Assembly: GCF_947503795.1 (NCBI RefSeq)
Contig: NZ_CANNEZ010000001.1
Location: 1,913,001 to 1,977,000, forward strand
Direction of reading: 5' to 3'
Source: an uncultured Jannaschia sp.
GTDB taxonomy: Bacteria > Pseudomonadota > Alphaproteobacteria > Rhodobacterales > Rhodobacteraceae
Length of the DNA stretch: 64,000 nt
The position numbers and the translations under genes were made by a program. The notes beneath the pieces are model-generated. The model was not told the DNA's origin. It did not search any database and saw nothing but the letters and a program-made list of their open reading frames with translations. Each line of letters starts with the position of its first letter. Positions within the stretch are counted from its first letter, which is position 1. Of the stretch, positions 1 through 7,804 are shown one piece after another.

Positions 1-1409
1 CGCCGGTCTCGCTGATGCTGAAGCTGGCCGAGGCGCAGCCCTTCTCCTTCGTGCTCGAATCCGTTACCGGCGGCGAGGTGCGCGGGCGCTATTCGATCGT
101 CGGCATGAAGCCGGACCTGATCTGGGAGTGCCGGGGCGAGACGAGCCGCGTGAACCGTGCCGCCCGTTGGGACCCCGATGCCTGGACCGATGCGGGCGCG
201 CCCCTCGATGCGATCCGCGCGCTTCTCGACGAAAGCCGGATCGACCTGCCCGAGGGCCTGCCCGCCGCCTGCGCAGGGCTCTTCGGCTATCTCGGCTACG
301 ACATGATCCGGCTGGTCGAGCACCTGCCACACGTGAACCCCGACCCGCTGGGCCTGCCCGACGCGATGCTGATGCGGCCGTCGGTCGTCGCGGTGCTCGA
401 CGGGGTCAAGGGCGAGGTCATCCTCGTGGCCCCCGTCTGGGCGTCCGACGCGACGCCGCGCGCGGCCTACGCGCAGGCCGCCGAGCGGTTGCAGGACGCT
501 CTGGGCGCACTGGGCCGCGCGGTGGCCGAGACCCGCGACATGGCCGAGCCGTTCGATCTGCCCGAGCCGGTCTCCAACTTCACCAAGGACGGATACCTCG
601 CCGCCGTCGAGACGGCCCGCGACTACATCGCGGCCGGCGACATCTTCCAGGTCGTGCCGTCCCAGCGCTGGACCTACGACTTCCCGCTGCCGCCCTTCGC
701 GCTCTATCGCGCGCTGCGGCGCACGAACCCGTCGCCCTTCATGTTCCATTTCGACATGGGCGGCTTCCAGATCATCGGCGCGAGCCCCGAGATCCTCGTC
801 CGCGTCTTCGGCGACGAGGTCACGATCCGGCCCATCGCGGGCACCCGTCCGCGCGGAGCGACCCCCGACGCCGATCGCGCGCTGGAAGCGGACCTGATGG
901 CCGACGAGAAGGAGCTGGCCGAGCATCTGATGCTGCTCGATCTCGGGCGCAACGATGTCGGGCGGGTCGCCAGGATCGGCACCGTCCGCCCGACCGAGAA
1001 GTTCATCGTCGAGCGCTACAGCCACGTCATGCACATCGTGTCGAACGTGGTGGGCAAGCTGTCGGAGGAGCATGACGCCCTCTCCGCCCTGCTGGCGGGT
1101 CTGCCGGCGGGGACGGTCTCGGGCGCCCCCAAGGTGCGCGCGATGGAGATCATCGACGAGCTCGAGCCCGAGAAGCGCGGCGTCTATGGCGGCGGGGTCG
1201 GATATTTCTCGGCCAATGGCGATATGGACATGTGCATCGCGCTGCGGACCGGCGTGGTAAAGGACAGCAAGCTCTACGTGCAGGCCGGCGGCGGCGTCGT
1301 CTACGACAGCGACCCCGAGGCCGAATGGCAGGAGACGGTGAACAAGTCCCGCGCCCTGAAAATGGCCGCCGAGGAAGCCGGACGCTTCGTGCGCCGCGGC
1401 AACGCCTGA
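1..1409 (+). CDS. trpE: Anthranilate synthase component I, 5' end cut by the window
   Basis: Catalyses chorismate plus glutamine (or ammonia) to anthranilate, the first committed step of tryptophan synthesis in the cytoplasm. The reading frame is open from base 3 and reads PVSLMLKLAEAQPFSF, which belongs inside the N-terminal domain, so the ATG at 15 is internal and roughly 35-40 residues lie outside the window. The VLES segment at about bases 52-63 matches the Trp-binding LLES region. The chorismate-binding C-terminal half is complete, including DLGRNDVGR and GTVSGAPKVRAMEI (about 1110-1150). No trpG follows on this strand; the next gene is convergent. Identification is firm; only the start is missing. 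Confidence 0.95.
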   Translation, partial: PVSLMLKLAEAQPFSFVLESVTGGEVRGRYSIVGMKPDLIWECRGETSRVNRAARWDPDAWTDAGAPLDAIRALLDESRIDLPEGLPAACAGLFGYLGYDMIRLVEHLPHVNPDPLGLPDAMLMRPSVVAVLDGVKGEVILVAPVWASDATPRAAYAQAAERLQDALGALGRAVAETRDMAEPFDLPEPVSNFTKDGYLAAVETARDYIAAGDIFQVVPSQRWTYDFPLPPFALYRALRRTNPSPFMFHFDMGGFQIIGASPEILVRVFGDEVTIRPIAGTRPRGATPDADRALEADLMADEKELAEHLMLLDLGRNDVGRVARIGTVRPTEKFIVERYSHVMHIVSNVVGKLSEEHDALSALLAGLPAGTVSGAPKVRAMEIIDELEPEKRGVYGGGVGYFSANGDMDMCIALRTGVVKDSKLYVQAGGGVVYDSDPEAEWQETVNKSRALKMAAEEAGRFVRRGNA

Positions 1410-1468
1410 CCCCGGCGCGCCTGCCACCCGGACCGCGCCCCACCCACCGTCCCTGTGACGTTGCCCAG

Positions 1469-1518
1469 ATCCTCTGGCGAGAAATACCTCACGGGGGTCC
1501 AGGGGTGTGAAACCCCCG
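1469..1518 (-). repeat. Intergenic GC-clamped repeat, copy 1
   Basis: Read on the minus strand this has GGGG-N-CCCC arms, then GGACCCCCGTGAGGTATTT and GCCAGAGGA. The same arrangement recurs at 21248-21293 and 42984-43023. It lies between convergent trpE and the DUF188 gene, where it could also act as a transcription stop. Confidence 0.6.
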
Positions 1519-1528
1519 GCCCTCTCCG

Positions 1529-1981
1529 TCAGAGCACCCGTCGCAGCATGTTCTCCAAAGCCGACTTGAACGCCGCGCGATCCGTCTTGGCATAGGGGCG
1601 CGGCCCGCCCGCCGCGCCGCCGGTCATGCCCTCCATGCCGGGACGCAGCTCGGCCATCAGGTCGCGCGTGGCCACGGTGTCGCCGATGCTGGCGGTGGTG
1701 TATTCCCGTCCGCGCGGGTCCAGCGCGGCCCCTCCGGCCTTCAGCACCCGTTCGGCCAGGAGGATGTCCTGCGTTACCGTCACCGTGCCGGGGCGCGCGA
1801 CCTCGGCGATGGCATCATCGGCGGCGTCGAACGCGTCGCCCGCGACGAAGAGCTTGATCCTTGGATGATCGGTCAGGCGCAGGAAGGTCGCGGCCACGAA
1901 TATGGCGGTCACGTCGTGGCGGAGCGCGATCTCGGTGATCTCGGACTTCACGGGGCAGCTGTCGGCATCCACGAGGATCAT
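1529..1981 (-). CDS. YaiI/YqxD (DUF188) family protein
   Basis: A 150-aa cytoplasmic protein that opens with ILVDADSCPVK, the hallmark of the YaiI/YqxD family, a PIN-like fold of unproven function. Further matches are the TVTQDILLAERVL segment and a GREYT segment. The ATG at 1981-1979 overlaps the stop of the upstream gene by 4 bp (ATGA), which fixes the start and implies translational coupling. It is the last gene of a three-gene leftward operon. The family assignment is firm; the biochemical role is not known. Confidence 0.9.
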   Translation of the reverse strand: MILVDADSCPVKSEITEIALRHDVTAIFVAATFLRLTDHPRIKLFVAGDAFDAADDAIAEVARPGTVTVTQDILLAERVLKAGGAALDPRGREYTTASIGDTVATRDLMAELRPGMEGMTGGAAGGPRPYAKTDRAAFKSALENMLRRVL

Positions 1982-2943
1982 GCGAAATGGCCTCCATCGA
2001 AGGGGATCGTGACGGGCGCGCCGCCGGTGTCGAAACTCGCGCGGTCGGGTTCGAGCGTGACGCCCGCGATCTCGTGGCGACCGGGAAGGCGGGCGATGGC
2101 GTGGACGATGACGTGGCGTCCGGGCGGGAGCGCTGTGGCCACGCCCTCGGCACCGACGCGGCTTTCGCCCAGTGCGGCGGCGAAACCCTCGTCCCCGGCG
2201 CAGATGGCGTCCTCGATCCCCAGAAGGCCGCGCGCGGCCCGCCACATGCCCGAGCGCGCCCCGTTCGACAGCCACAGGTTCGTCGCGGGCAACTGTTCGG
2301 CGCGCTTGAGCATGATGATCGTGTCGTCTTCGGCGGCGCGCGCGACGGCGGTCCAGGCGAGACCGGGCGCGTGGACCAGCGTCGCGAAGTCCTCGCTGGC
2401 GCCGGCCGGATAGTCCCGCAGCCCGTCGAGCCAGCCCTCGACCCGCGCACCCTGTTCGAGGACCGGGGCTTCGGCGGCGAAGGTTAGGCTCGCGCGCGGG
2501 TTGCCCGAGAGCCGCCCGCCCCCGGCCAGCGGCACGATTGGGTGATGCGCGAAGGTCGTGGGCGCGTCGAGCTCGAGGACATGGGTCTGGTAGAGCACCG
2601 GGTGTTCGTCGCGCAGCGCCAGCGTCGCGGTGATGTGGCCGCGCGCGAGGGCCCGGCCCGCCGTCAGGGACGCGGGCGCGGCGCGGTGCAGGTGCCAGGG
2701 CGCGTTGGCGCTGGCGCCGTGGGGCGGGCCGTGATCGACATCGTCCCGGCCGAAGGGCGCGCAGACGAAGGTGCCGCCGAGGCGACGGTCCACGCGCGGG
2801 ATGGCGGCGTCGGACTGAACGTCCGGATCGTCGCGCCACGGCGCGGCCCAGAGGACCGGCGCGCCGCCGATCTCGAGCCGGGGGAGATGGCCGCATGACG
2901 GCTCCCACGCGGCGCGGATGCCGCGGGCGGCGAGCTGGATCAC
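1978..2943 (-). CDS. Mutarotase-like protein of unknown specificity
   Basis: A protein of 321 aa if it starts at the GTG at 2943-2941, which overlaps the upstream aldolase stop in a GTGA junction; the longer frame upstream runs inside the aldolase and is unlikely. No signal peptide is seen. The order LEIGGAPVLWAAPW, then an RLGGTFVCAPFG segment, then GPPHGASANAPWHL resembles aldose-epimerase/galactose-mutarotase-like proteins, with the PHG histidine where a catalytic or sugar-binding residue would be. Its 3' end overlaps the DUF188 gene by 4 bp. Placement beside an HpcH-type aldolase and a TRAP transporter suggests carbohydrate or sugar-acid chemistry, but that is inference. Confidence 0.7.
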   Translation of the reverse strand: MIQLAARGIRAAWEPSCGHLPRLEIGGAPVLWAAPWRDDPDVQSDAAIPRVDRRLGGTFVCAPFGRDDVDHGPPHGASANAPWHLHRAAPASLTAGRALARGHITATLALRDEHPVLYQTHVLELDAPTTFAHHPIVPLAGGGRLSGNPRASLTFAAEAPVLEQGARVEGWLDGLRDYPAGASEDFATLVHAPGLAWTAVARAAEDDTIIMLKRAEQLPATNLWLSNGARSGMWRAARGLLGIEDAICAGDEGFAAALGESRVGAEGVATALPPGRHVIVHAIARLPGRHEIAGVTLEPDRASFDTGGAPVTIPFDGGHFA

Positions 2944-3653
2944 GCGAGTGCCCGCAGCGCCGCCATCAGAACCGTGCCGTCCGATCCCATCGAGACGACA
3001 TTGGCCCCAACTGCGACCCAACGCTCGGGATCGGCGGCGAAGATGCCCGCGGCGACCCCGTGGCCCCGAATGCGGGCGATCGCGTCCTCCATCGCCGCGT
3101 GGACGTCCGGGTCGGCCGCGGTCGTCCCCATGTCACCGGCCAGATCGGCGGGGCCGAGGAAGACGCAGTCGACGCCATCGACGCCGCAGATCGCGTCGAG
3201 ATCGGCCAGCGCGGCCCGGCTTTCGGCCTGGACCCAGACGCCGACCTCCGCATTGGCCCGCGAGACGTAATCCGCGTCCGAGCCGTACATCGCGGCGCGC
3301 GCGACATAGGCGCCGTTGCCCCGGATCCCCTCGGGCGGATAGCGGCAGGCCGCCACCGCACGGCGGGCGGCATCGGCATCGTCCACCATCGGCACGAGGA
3401 TCGTCCGCGCCCCGAGGTCCAGCGCCTGCTTGATGAGCCACGGTTCGTTGGCGGGCACGCGCAGGACGGCATCGGGCGCGACCATCAGGCGGCGGCGGAT
3501 GTCGCCCGGATCCCAAGGCCCGTGCTCGCCGTCGATCACCAGCCAGTCGAAGCCCGCATGTGCGGCGATTTCGGCGGCCTCGGGTCCGGGGAGGTTCTGC
3601 CAGAGGCCGCGCAACGTGGCGCCCGAGGCGAGGCGTGTCTTCAGATCGGTCAT
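2940..3653 (-). CDS. HpcH/HpaI-type class II aldolase
   Basis: A 237-aa metal-dependent aldolase of the phosphoenolpyruvate/pyruvate-domain superfamily, which cleaves or forms 2-keto acids with pyruvate as one product. Visible hallmarks are FDWLVIDGEHGPWD near residue 40, ARTILVPMVDDADAARRAVAACRYPPEGIRG (given as two runs: ARTILVPMVDDADAA and CRYPPEGIRG), and the metal-ligand region VWVQAES. The ATG at 3653 was chosen because homologues begin close to the DLKTRLASG segment. It is the first gene of a leftward operon and diverges from the TRAP operon at 3772, sharing a 118-bp promoter region. Its natural substrate cannot be read from sequence. Confidence 0.9.
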   Translation of the reverse strand: MTDLKTRLASGATLRGLWQNLPGPEAAEIAAHAGFDWLVIDGEHGPWDPGDIRRRLMVAPDAVLRVPANEPWLIKQALDLGARTILVPMVDDADAARRAVAACRYPPEGIRGNGAYVARAAMYGSDADYVSRANAEVGVWVQAESRAALADLDAICGVDGVDCVFLGPADLAGDMGTTAADPDVHAAMEDAIARIRGHGVAAGIFAADPERWVAVGANVVSMGSDGTVLMAALRALA

Positions 3654-3771
3654 GCCCCGGCGTCGCATGGAGGCCGGGATCGAGCAAGCCCGCTTGCTCC
3701 CTCGCCGCCCCTGCCCTAGCGTTCGGCGCATAGAGGTGCGGAGGGAGCCGCGCCCATCAGGGAGTTATCGC

Positions 3772-4779
3772 ATGAACTATCTTACCGGCACCTGTGCCGC
3801 CATTCTCGGCTTCACCCTCGTGGGCGAGGCCGCCGCGACCGAGTGGAACGTCTCCGTCTGGGGCACCCGCCGCGCCTTCACCGAGCATATCGAGAAGATG
3901 GCCGAACTGGTCTCCGAGAAATCGGGCGGCGAGTTCACCATGAATGTCAGCTATGGCGGCCTGTCGAACAACCGCGAGAACCTCGACGGCATCTCGATCG
4001 GCGCCTTCGAGATGGCGCAGTTCTGCGCGGGCTATCACCGCGACAAGAACCGCGCGATCACCGTGCTGGAACTGCCGTTCCTCGGGGTCCAGAACCTCGA
4101 CCAGGAAGTCGCGGTCGCGCGTGAGATCTATGCCCACCCCGCCGTCGCCGAGGAGATGGCGCAGTGGAACGCGCGCCTCCTGATGACCTCGCCCATGCCG
4201 CAGTACAACATCGTCGGCACCGGCGAGCCGCGCGTCACCGTCGAAAGCTTCGACGGCATGCGCGTCCGGGCCACGGGTGGCATCGGGTCCGTCTTCGAGA
4301 GCGTCGGCGCCGTGCCGACCTCGGTGACGTCGTCGGAGGCGTATAACGCGATGGAATCCGGTGTCGTCGACTCGGTCGCCTTCGCCCAGCACGCACACCT
4401 CTCGTTCGGCACGATCGACATCGCCGACTGGTGGACCGAGAACCTCAACCCCGGCACCGTGAACTGCCCGGTCGTGGTGAATATCGACGCCTACGAGGCC
4501 CTGTCCGACGAGCATCGCGATATCCTCGACGCCGCGGTCGAGGAATCGATCGCCCATTACCTGACCAACTACGCCGAACTTCTCGAAGGCTGGGAGGCGA
4601 CGCTGGCCGAGAAGGGCGTCGAGAAGGTCTCCGTCTCCGACGAGGAGATCGCCAAGCTGCGCGAGAACGCAGCCCCCATCCACCAAGCGTGGATCGAGGA
4701 GGCGACGGCGAACGGCCTGCCGGGTCAGGAGCTCTATGACCTGACGGTCGAGGCGGTCGCGGCGAACGCACCCGAGTAA
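3772..4779 (+). CDS. TRAP transporter solute-binding protein (DctP family)
   Basis: A 335-aa periplasmic binding protein that captures an organic acid for a TRAP membrane complex. It starts after an AGGGAG ribosome site at about 3759, with a signal sequence ending near VGEAAATEW. The mature part has the usual two-lobe features, such as VRATGGIGSVFESVGAVPTS and the EAYNAMESGVVDSV segment. It is followed by a 10-bp GC hairpin before dctQ. The ligand is unknown: the protein is only distantly similar to the DctP at 46557. A divergent aldolase operon next door hints at a carboxylated sugar or keto-acid substrate, which is inference. Confidence 0.9.
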   Translation: MNYLTGTCAAILGFTLVGEAAATEWNVSVWGTRRAFTEHIEKMAELVSEKSGGEFTMNVSYGGLSNNRENLDGISIGAFEMAQFCAGYHRDKNRAITVLELPFLGVQNLDQEVAVAREIYAHPAVAEEMAQWNARLLMTSPMPQYNIVGTGEPRVTVESFDGMRVRATGGIGSVFESVGAVPTSVTSSEAYNAMESGVVDSVAFAQHAHLSFGTIDIADWWTENLNPGTVNCPVVVNIDAYEALSDEHRDILDAAVEESIAHYLTNYAELLEGWEATLAEKGVEKVSVSDEEIAKLRENAAPIHQAWIEEATANGLPGQELYDLTVEAVAANAPE

Positions 4780-4786
4780 GGCGCCC

Positions 4787-4810
4787 GGCCGGGGCGCCAT
4801 CGCCCCGGCC
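4787..4810 (+). promoter_or_regulatory. Intercistronic hairpin between TRAP binding protein and permease
   Basis: A perfect 10-bp stem, GGCCGGGGCG (4787-4796) with CGCCCCGGCC (4801-4810) around a CCAT loop, lies 8 bp after the binding-protein stop. There is no T tract. Such hairpins commonly protect or partly terminate the upstream message so that the binding protein exceeds the permease. Confidence 0.6.
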
Positions 4811-4890
4811 CGGCACATATCCGCATCAGGCGCGGCCCGCGACCGGGCCGCGCCGCCCCGGCGCGCGGCGCCGATGCACCGCGAGGCCCC

Positions 4891-5556
4891 ATGTCCACCA
4901 CATCCTCCGTCCTGACCGACGACACCCTTCTCAGCCGCATCGACCGCGCCGTCCTCCGCGTCGAGGCCGCGCTCAACCTCGGCTCGGGCATCGTGATCTT
5001 CGCACTCGTGGTGCTGGCCATCGCCAATGTCCTGATGCGCAAGCTGCTGAACGCGCCGGTGCCCGGCTATATCGACTGGACCGAACAATTCATGGCCGTA
5101 TTCGCATTCCTCGGGCTGGCCTACGTCCAGCGCGAGGGTGGGCATATCCGCATGGACCTGCTCGTCGGCAGCTTGCGGGGCCGGATCCTGTGGCTCTTCG
5201 AGTTCCTCTCGGTGATCTTCATGCTGCTCGTGACGACGGCGCTGATCTACGGGACGTGGTTCCACTTCCTGCGGTCCTTCAGCTTCGAGTCGCCCAACTG
5301 GTCGACCGACAGCTCGATCGACATCTCGCTGCCGCTCTGGCCCGCCAAGCTGGCCGTGCCGGTGGCGCTGGCGCTGCTCTGGGTGCGGCTGGCGATCCAG
5401 CTCTGGGCCTACGGCCGCGGCCTGCGCACCGGCGCCGACGACATCGTGGCCGTCCCCCTGCCCGAGGATCCCGCGACCCAGGCCACCAAGGAGGCCGCGA
5501 CCGTGGGTGCCGTCGGCGCCGACGACGCCCCGGACGGAGGCCCGCGCCATGGATGA
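4891..5556 (+). CDS. TRAP transporter small permease subunit (DctQ)
   Basis: A 221-aa inner-membrane subunit that pairs with DctM. After a polar N-terminus it has four hydrophobic helices: around NLGSGIVIFALVVLAIANVL, the FMAVFAFLGLAYVQ segment, the LFEFLSVIFMLLVTTALIYG segment, and LAVPVALALLWVRLAIQLWA. An unusually long hydrophilic tail rich in Ala, Asp and Pro follows (about residues 180-221). The 3' end overlaps dctM by 8 bp, so the two are probably translationally coupled. Confidence 0.9.
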   Translation: MSTTSSVLTDDTLLSRIDRAVLRVEAALNLGSGIVIFALVVLAIANVLMRKLLNAPVPGYIDWTEQFMAVFAFLGLAYVQREGGHIRMDLLVGSLRGRILWLFEFLSVIFMLLVTTALIYGTWFHFLRSFSFESPNWSTDSSIDISLPLWPAKLAVPVALALLWVRLAIQLWAYGRGLRTGADDIVAVPLPEDPATQATKEAATVGAVGADDAPDGGPRHG

Positions 5557-6967
5557 ATTCATCGACATGAAGGCGCTGCTCGAGGGCGTCTCGATCTTCG
5601 AGGTCTCGCTCTGGCTGTCGGGGCTTCTGCTCGTCCTCGTGCTGATTGGCGTGCGGGTCGCCTTCGCGGCGGCCTTCATCGGGTTCTTCGGCCTCTGCCT
5701 CTTCTTCATGCAGAAGCAGGGCTTCGACCGGGGCCTGATCACGGCGGCCAAGCTGACGGGCCAGATCCCGCATTCGAAGTCGACGACCTATGCGCTGTCG
5801 CTGATCCCGACCTTCATCCTGATCGGATATCTTGCGTATTACGCCGGGCTGACCGGATACCTCTTCGAGGCGGCCAAGCGCTGGATCGGCTGGACGCCGG
5901 GCGGCCTCGGGGTGGCCACGGTCTTCGCGACCGCGGGCTTCGCCGCCGTGTCGGGCGCGTCGGTCGCGACCTCGGCGGTCTTTGCGCGGATCGCCATCCC
6001 CGAGATGCTCAAGAACGGCTACGACAAGGCTTTCGCAGCCGGTGTCGTTGCGGCAGGTGGCACGCTGGCCTCGCTGATCCCGCCCTCGGCGATCCTCGTG
6101 ATCTACGCGATCATCGTCGAGCAGAGCGTCGGAAAGCTGCTGCTCGCCGGGTTCCTGCCGGGACTGGTCTCGGCGCTGATCTACGCGGGGCTGGTGATCG
6201 GGCTGGCGCGCCTCCGGCCCAGCCTCGGGCCGGCCGTGGGCGGCTATACCTGGGGGCAGCGGTTCTCGAGCCTGCCGGGCGCGCTCCCGATCCTGCTGGT
6301 GGTCTTCATCATCGTCTATTCGATCTATTTCGGCTGGGCGACGCCGACCGAGGCGGGCGCGCTGGGCGCGGGCGTCGTCCTCGCGATGGCGCTCTGGCAG
6401 GGGATGCGCTGGCGCCAGCTTCAGGGTGCGCTGATGGAGGCCGCGAAGCTGACGGTGATGATCTTCGCGATGATCTGGGGCGTGCTGATCTACGTCCGCT
6501 TCCTCGGCTTCGCCAAACTGCCCGAGGCCTTCGCCGACTTCATCACCGGGCTCGATATGGGACCGTACCAGATCCTGCTCCTGATCCTCCTGGCTTATGT
6601 CGTGCTCGGCATGTTCATGGACGCGATCGGGATGCTGATCCTGACGCTGCCGATCACCTTCCCGGCGGTCATGGCGCTGAACGGCGGCGTCGGCGACGCG
6701 CCGGGCGCGCTGGGGATGACGAACGAAGAGGCGGCGATCTGGTTCGGCATCATCGTGGTCAAGATGGCGGAGCTCTGTCTCATCACACCGCCCATCGGTC
6801 TGAACTGCTTCGTGGTCGCGGGCGTCGCGCAGGACGCCAAGATGGATATCTCGGTGCAGGACGTCTTCCGTGGCGCGTCGCCGTTCTTCGTCGCCGACGT
6901 GGCGACGGTCGCAGTTCTCATCGCGTTTCCGGGCATCGTGCTCTGGCTTCCGGGACTGATCGGGTGA
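5549..6967 (+). CDS. TRAP transporter large permease subunit (DctM)
   Basis: A 472-aa inner-membrane permease that uses an ion gradient to import the ligand delivered by the binding protein at 3772. The ATG at 5549 is preceded by GGAGG (5536-5540) with 8-nt spacing; it lies inside the end of dctQ. About a dozen hydrophobic segments are visible. Family signatures include GASVATSAVFARIAIPEM, the GGTLASLIPPSAILVIYAII segment and LITPPIGLNCFVVAGVA near the C-terminus. The length and motif order are normal for the family. Confidence 0.93.
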   Translation: MDEFIDMKALLEGVSIFEVSLWLSGLLLVLVLIGVRVAFAAAFIGFFGLCLFFMQKQGFDRGLITAAKLTGQIPHSKSTTYALSLIPTFILIGYLAYYAGLTGYLFEAAKRWIGWTPGGLGVATVFATAGFAAVSGASVATSAVFARIAIPEMLKNGYDKAFAAGVVAAGGTLASLIPPSAILVIYAIIVEQSVGKLLLAGFLPGLVSALIYAGLVIGLARLRPSLGPAVGGYTWGQRFSSLPGALPILLVVFIIVYSIYFGWATPTEAGALGAGVVLAMALWQGMRWRQLQGALMEAAKLTVMIFAMIWGVLIYVRFLGFAKLPEAFADFITGLDMGPYQILLLILLAYVVLGMFMDAIGMLILTLPITFPAVMALNGGVGDAPGALGMTNEEAAIWFGIIVVKMAELCLITPPIGLNCFVVAGVAQDAKMDISVQDVFRGASPFFVADVATVAVLIAFPGIVLWLPGLIG

Positions 6968-7119
6968 GGATCGGAACCGGGGGCACACACGACCCGCGAA
7001 CCCCCTGATCCGTAAGGGTTTGCTGCCCGTCAGCCGCGACCGACCGAGGGGCCTGACCGGCGGAGACGGGCCGGTTTGGCACCCTCCGGATCGGCGCTTT
7101 CCGCCCATCGGACACGGGT

Positions 7120-7164
7120 CCGTTTCGCCCTGCGGATCGTCGCGGACGCAGAGAGGTGAAACGG
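7120..7164 (+). repeat. Inverted repeat in the leader before the first EF-hand gene
   Basis: Arms CCGTTTCGCC (7120-7129) and GGTGAAACGG (7155-7164) pair over 10 bp with one G-U, enclosing 25 nt. It is the only clear structure in the 316-bp gap 6968-7283; no gene is seen there. Role unknown: operator or leader hairpin. Confidence 0.35.
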
Positions 7165-7283
7165 GCATTCCGCCGCGCGAAATCCGCCCGACCCACCGCC
7201 CCTCTCGGACCCGGCGCCGCGATCTGGTCTCTCGGCAGCGGGCGGACCCAAGCCGCCCTCAACCCAAGAGAGTGAGAGAAGAT

Positions 7284-7514
7284 ATGACACGTATTCTGAC
7301 CACGACTGCCGCGGTGCTGGCCCTGACGGCCCCGGCCTTCGCGCAGGTTGCCATGGATACCGACGCGGACGGGAACGTCACCTACGAGGAGTACATCGCG
7401 GCCTATCCCGACAGCGATGCGGACACCTTCGCGAGCATGGATTCCGATGGCGACAGCGTGCTGAGCGCCGCCGAAGTCGAAGCCGCGGTTGAAGCAGGCC
7501 TCCTCCCCTCCTGA
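7284..7514 (+). CDS. Small exported EF-hand protein (two loops)
   Basis: A 76-aa protein with a cleavable signal peptide (about residues 1-20, ending PAFA). Two 12-residue calcium loops follow, D25-E36 (DTDADGNVTYEE) and D53-E64 (DSDGDSVLSAAE); the second has Ser instead of Gly at loop position 6. The start follows GAGAGAAGAT. It should be a periplasmic or secreted calcium binder. It is the only member of the local EF-hand family on the plus strand and sits just upstream of the ilvB leader, separated from it by a hairpin at 7531-7555. Confidence 0.85.
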   Translation: MTRILTTTAAVLALTAPAFAQVAMDTDADGNVTYEEYIAAYPDSDADTFASMDSDGDSVLSAAEVEAAVEAGLLPS

Positions 7515-7530
7515 CGACGCGGCCGACGGC

Positions 7531-7555
7531 GCCCGGTCCCCTCGTGGGGCCGGGC
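7531..7555 (+). terminator. Terminator-like hairpin after the EF-hand gene
   Basis: GCCCGG-T-CCCC (7531-7541) pairs with GGGG-CCGGGC (7546-7555) around a TCGT loop, with one bulged T. No T run follows, so it may be rho-assisted. It isolates the EF-hand gene from the ilv promoter. Confidence 0.55.
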
Positions 7556-7625
7556 GTTCGCATGACGACCTGCGCAACAAACGCAAAGAATGCGCCGGAC
7601 GGGTGCAATTTTCTCCTGCGCCCTG

Positions 7626-7653
7626 TTGACCCCTCGCCCGGCATCGGTATGGA
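7626..7653 (+). promoter_or_regulatory. Likely sigma70 promoter of the ilvB leader
   Basis: TTGACC (7626-7631) and TATGGA (7648-7653) are 16 bp apart. Transcription from about 7660 would give a short leader beginning just ahead of the GGAG (7667-7670) of the leader peptide. Confidence 0.6.
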
Positions 7654-7677
7654 TAGCGCCATCAACGGAGACGGGCG

Positions 7678-7725
7678 ATGAACACGCTTCTCGTAATTGT
7701 GGATCAAGGGTGCATGGGTCGCTGA
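7678..7725 (+). CDS. Branched-chain amino acid leader peptide (attenuator peptide)
   Basis: A 15-codon reading frame, MNTLLVIVDQGCMGR, preceded by GGAG (7667-7670) at 7-nt spacing. Codons 4-8 are Leu-Leu-Val-Ile-Val, five consecutive end products of the pathway that the downstream ilvB serves. It ends 28 bp before a perfect intrinsic terminator (7754-7783). This is the classical layout for ribosome-mediated attenuation: stalling at the LLVIV codons when charged Leu, Val or Ile tRNAs are scarce should favour antitermination. The peptide probably has no other function. Confidence 0.85.
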   Translation: MNTLLVIVDQGCMGR

Positions 7726-7753
7726 CGCGACGGACCATAACGGTAACCATGTG

Positions 7754-7783
7754 CCCCCGGAGCTGGCCCCTCCGGGGGTTTTT
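7754..7783 (+). terminator. ilvB attenuator (rho-independent terminator)
   Basis: CCCCCGGAG (7754-7762), loop CTGGCCC, CTCCGGGGG (7770-7778), then TTTTT (7779-7783): a perfect 9-bp stem with a T run, 22 bp before the ilvB start. Two candidate competing pairings are GGGTGCATGG (7708-7717) with CCATGTGCCC (7747-7756), and GGGTCGCT (7716-7723) with AGC-T-GGCCC (7761-7769). Which one is the antiterminator was not resolved by eye. Confidence 0.85.
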
Positions 7784-7804
7784 CGTGGACGGAGGAAGAC
7801 GACG

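Noticed and set aside
15-17. ATG at base 15 as the true trpE start
   Set aside because: The frame is open to the window edge, and the residues before it (PVSL) match the conserved TrpE N-terminal domain, so the start is upstream.
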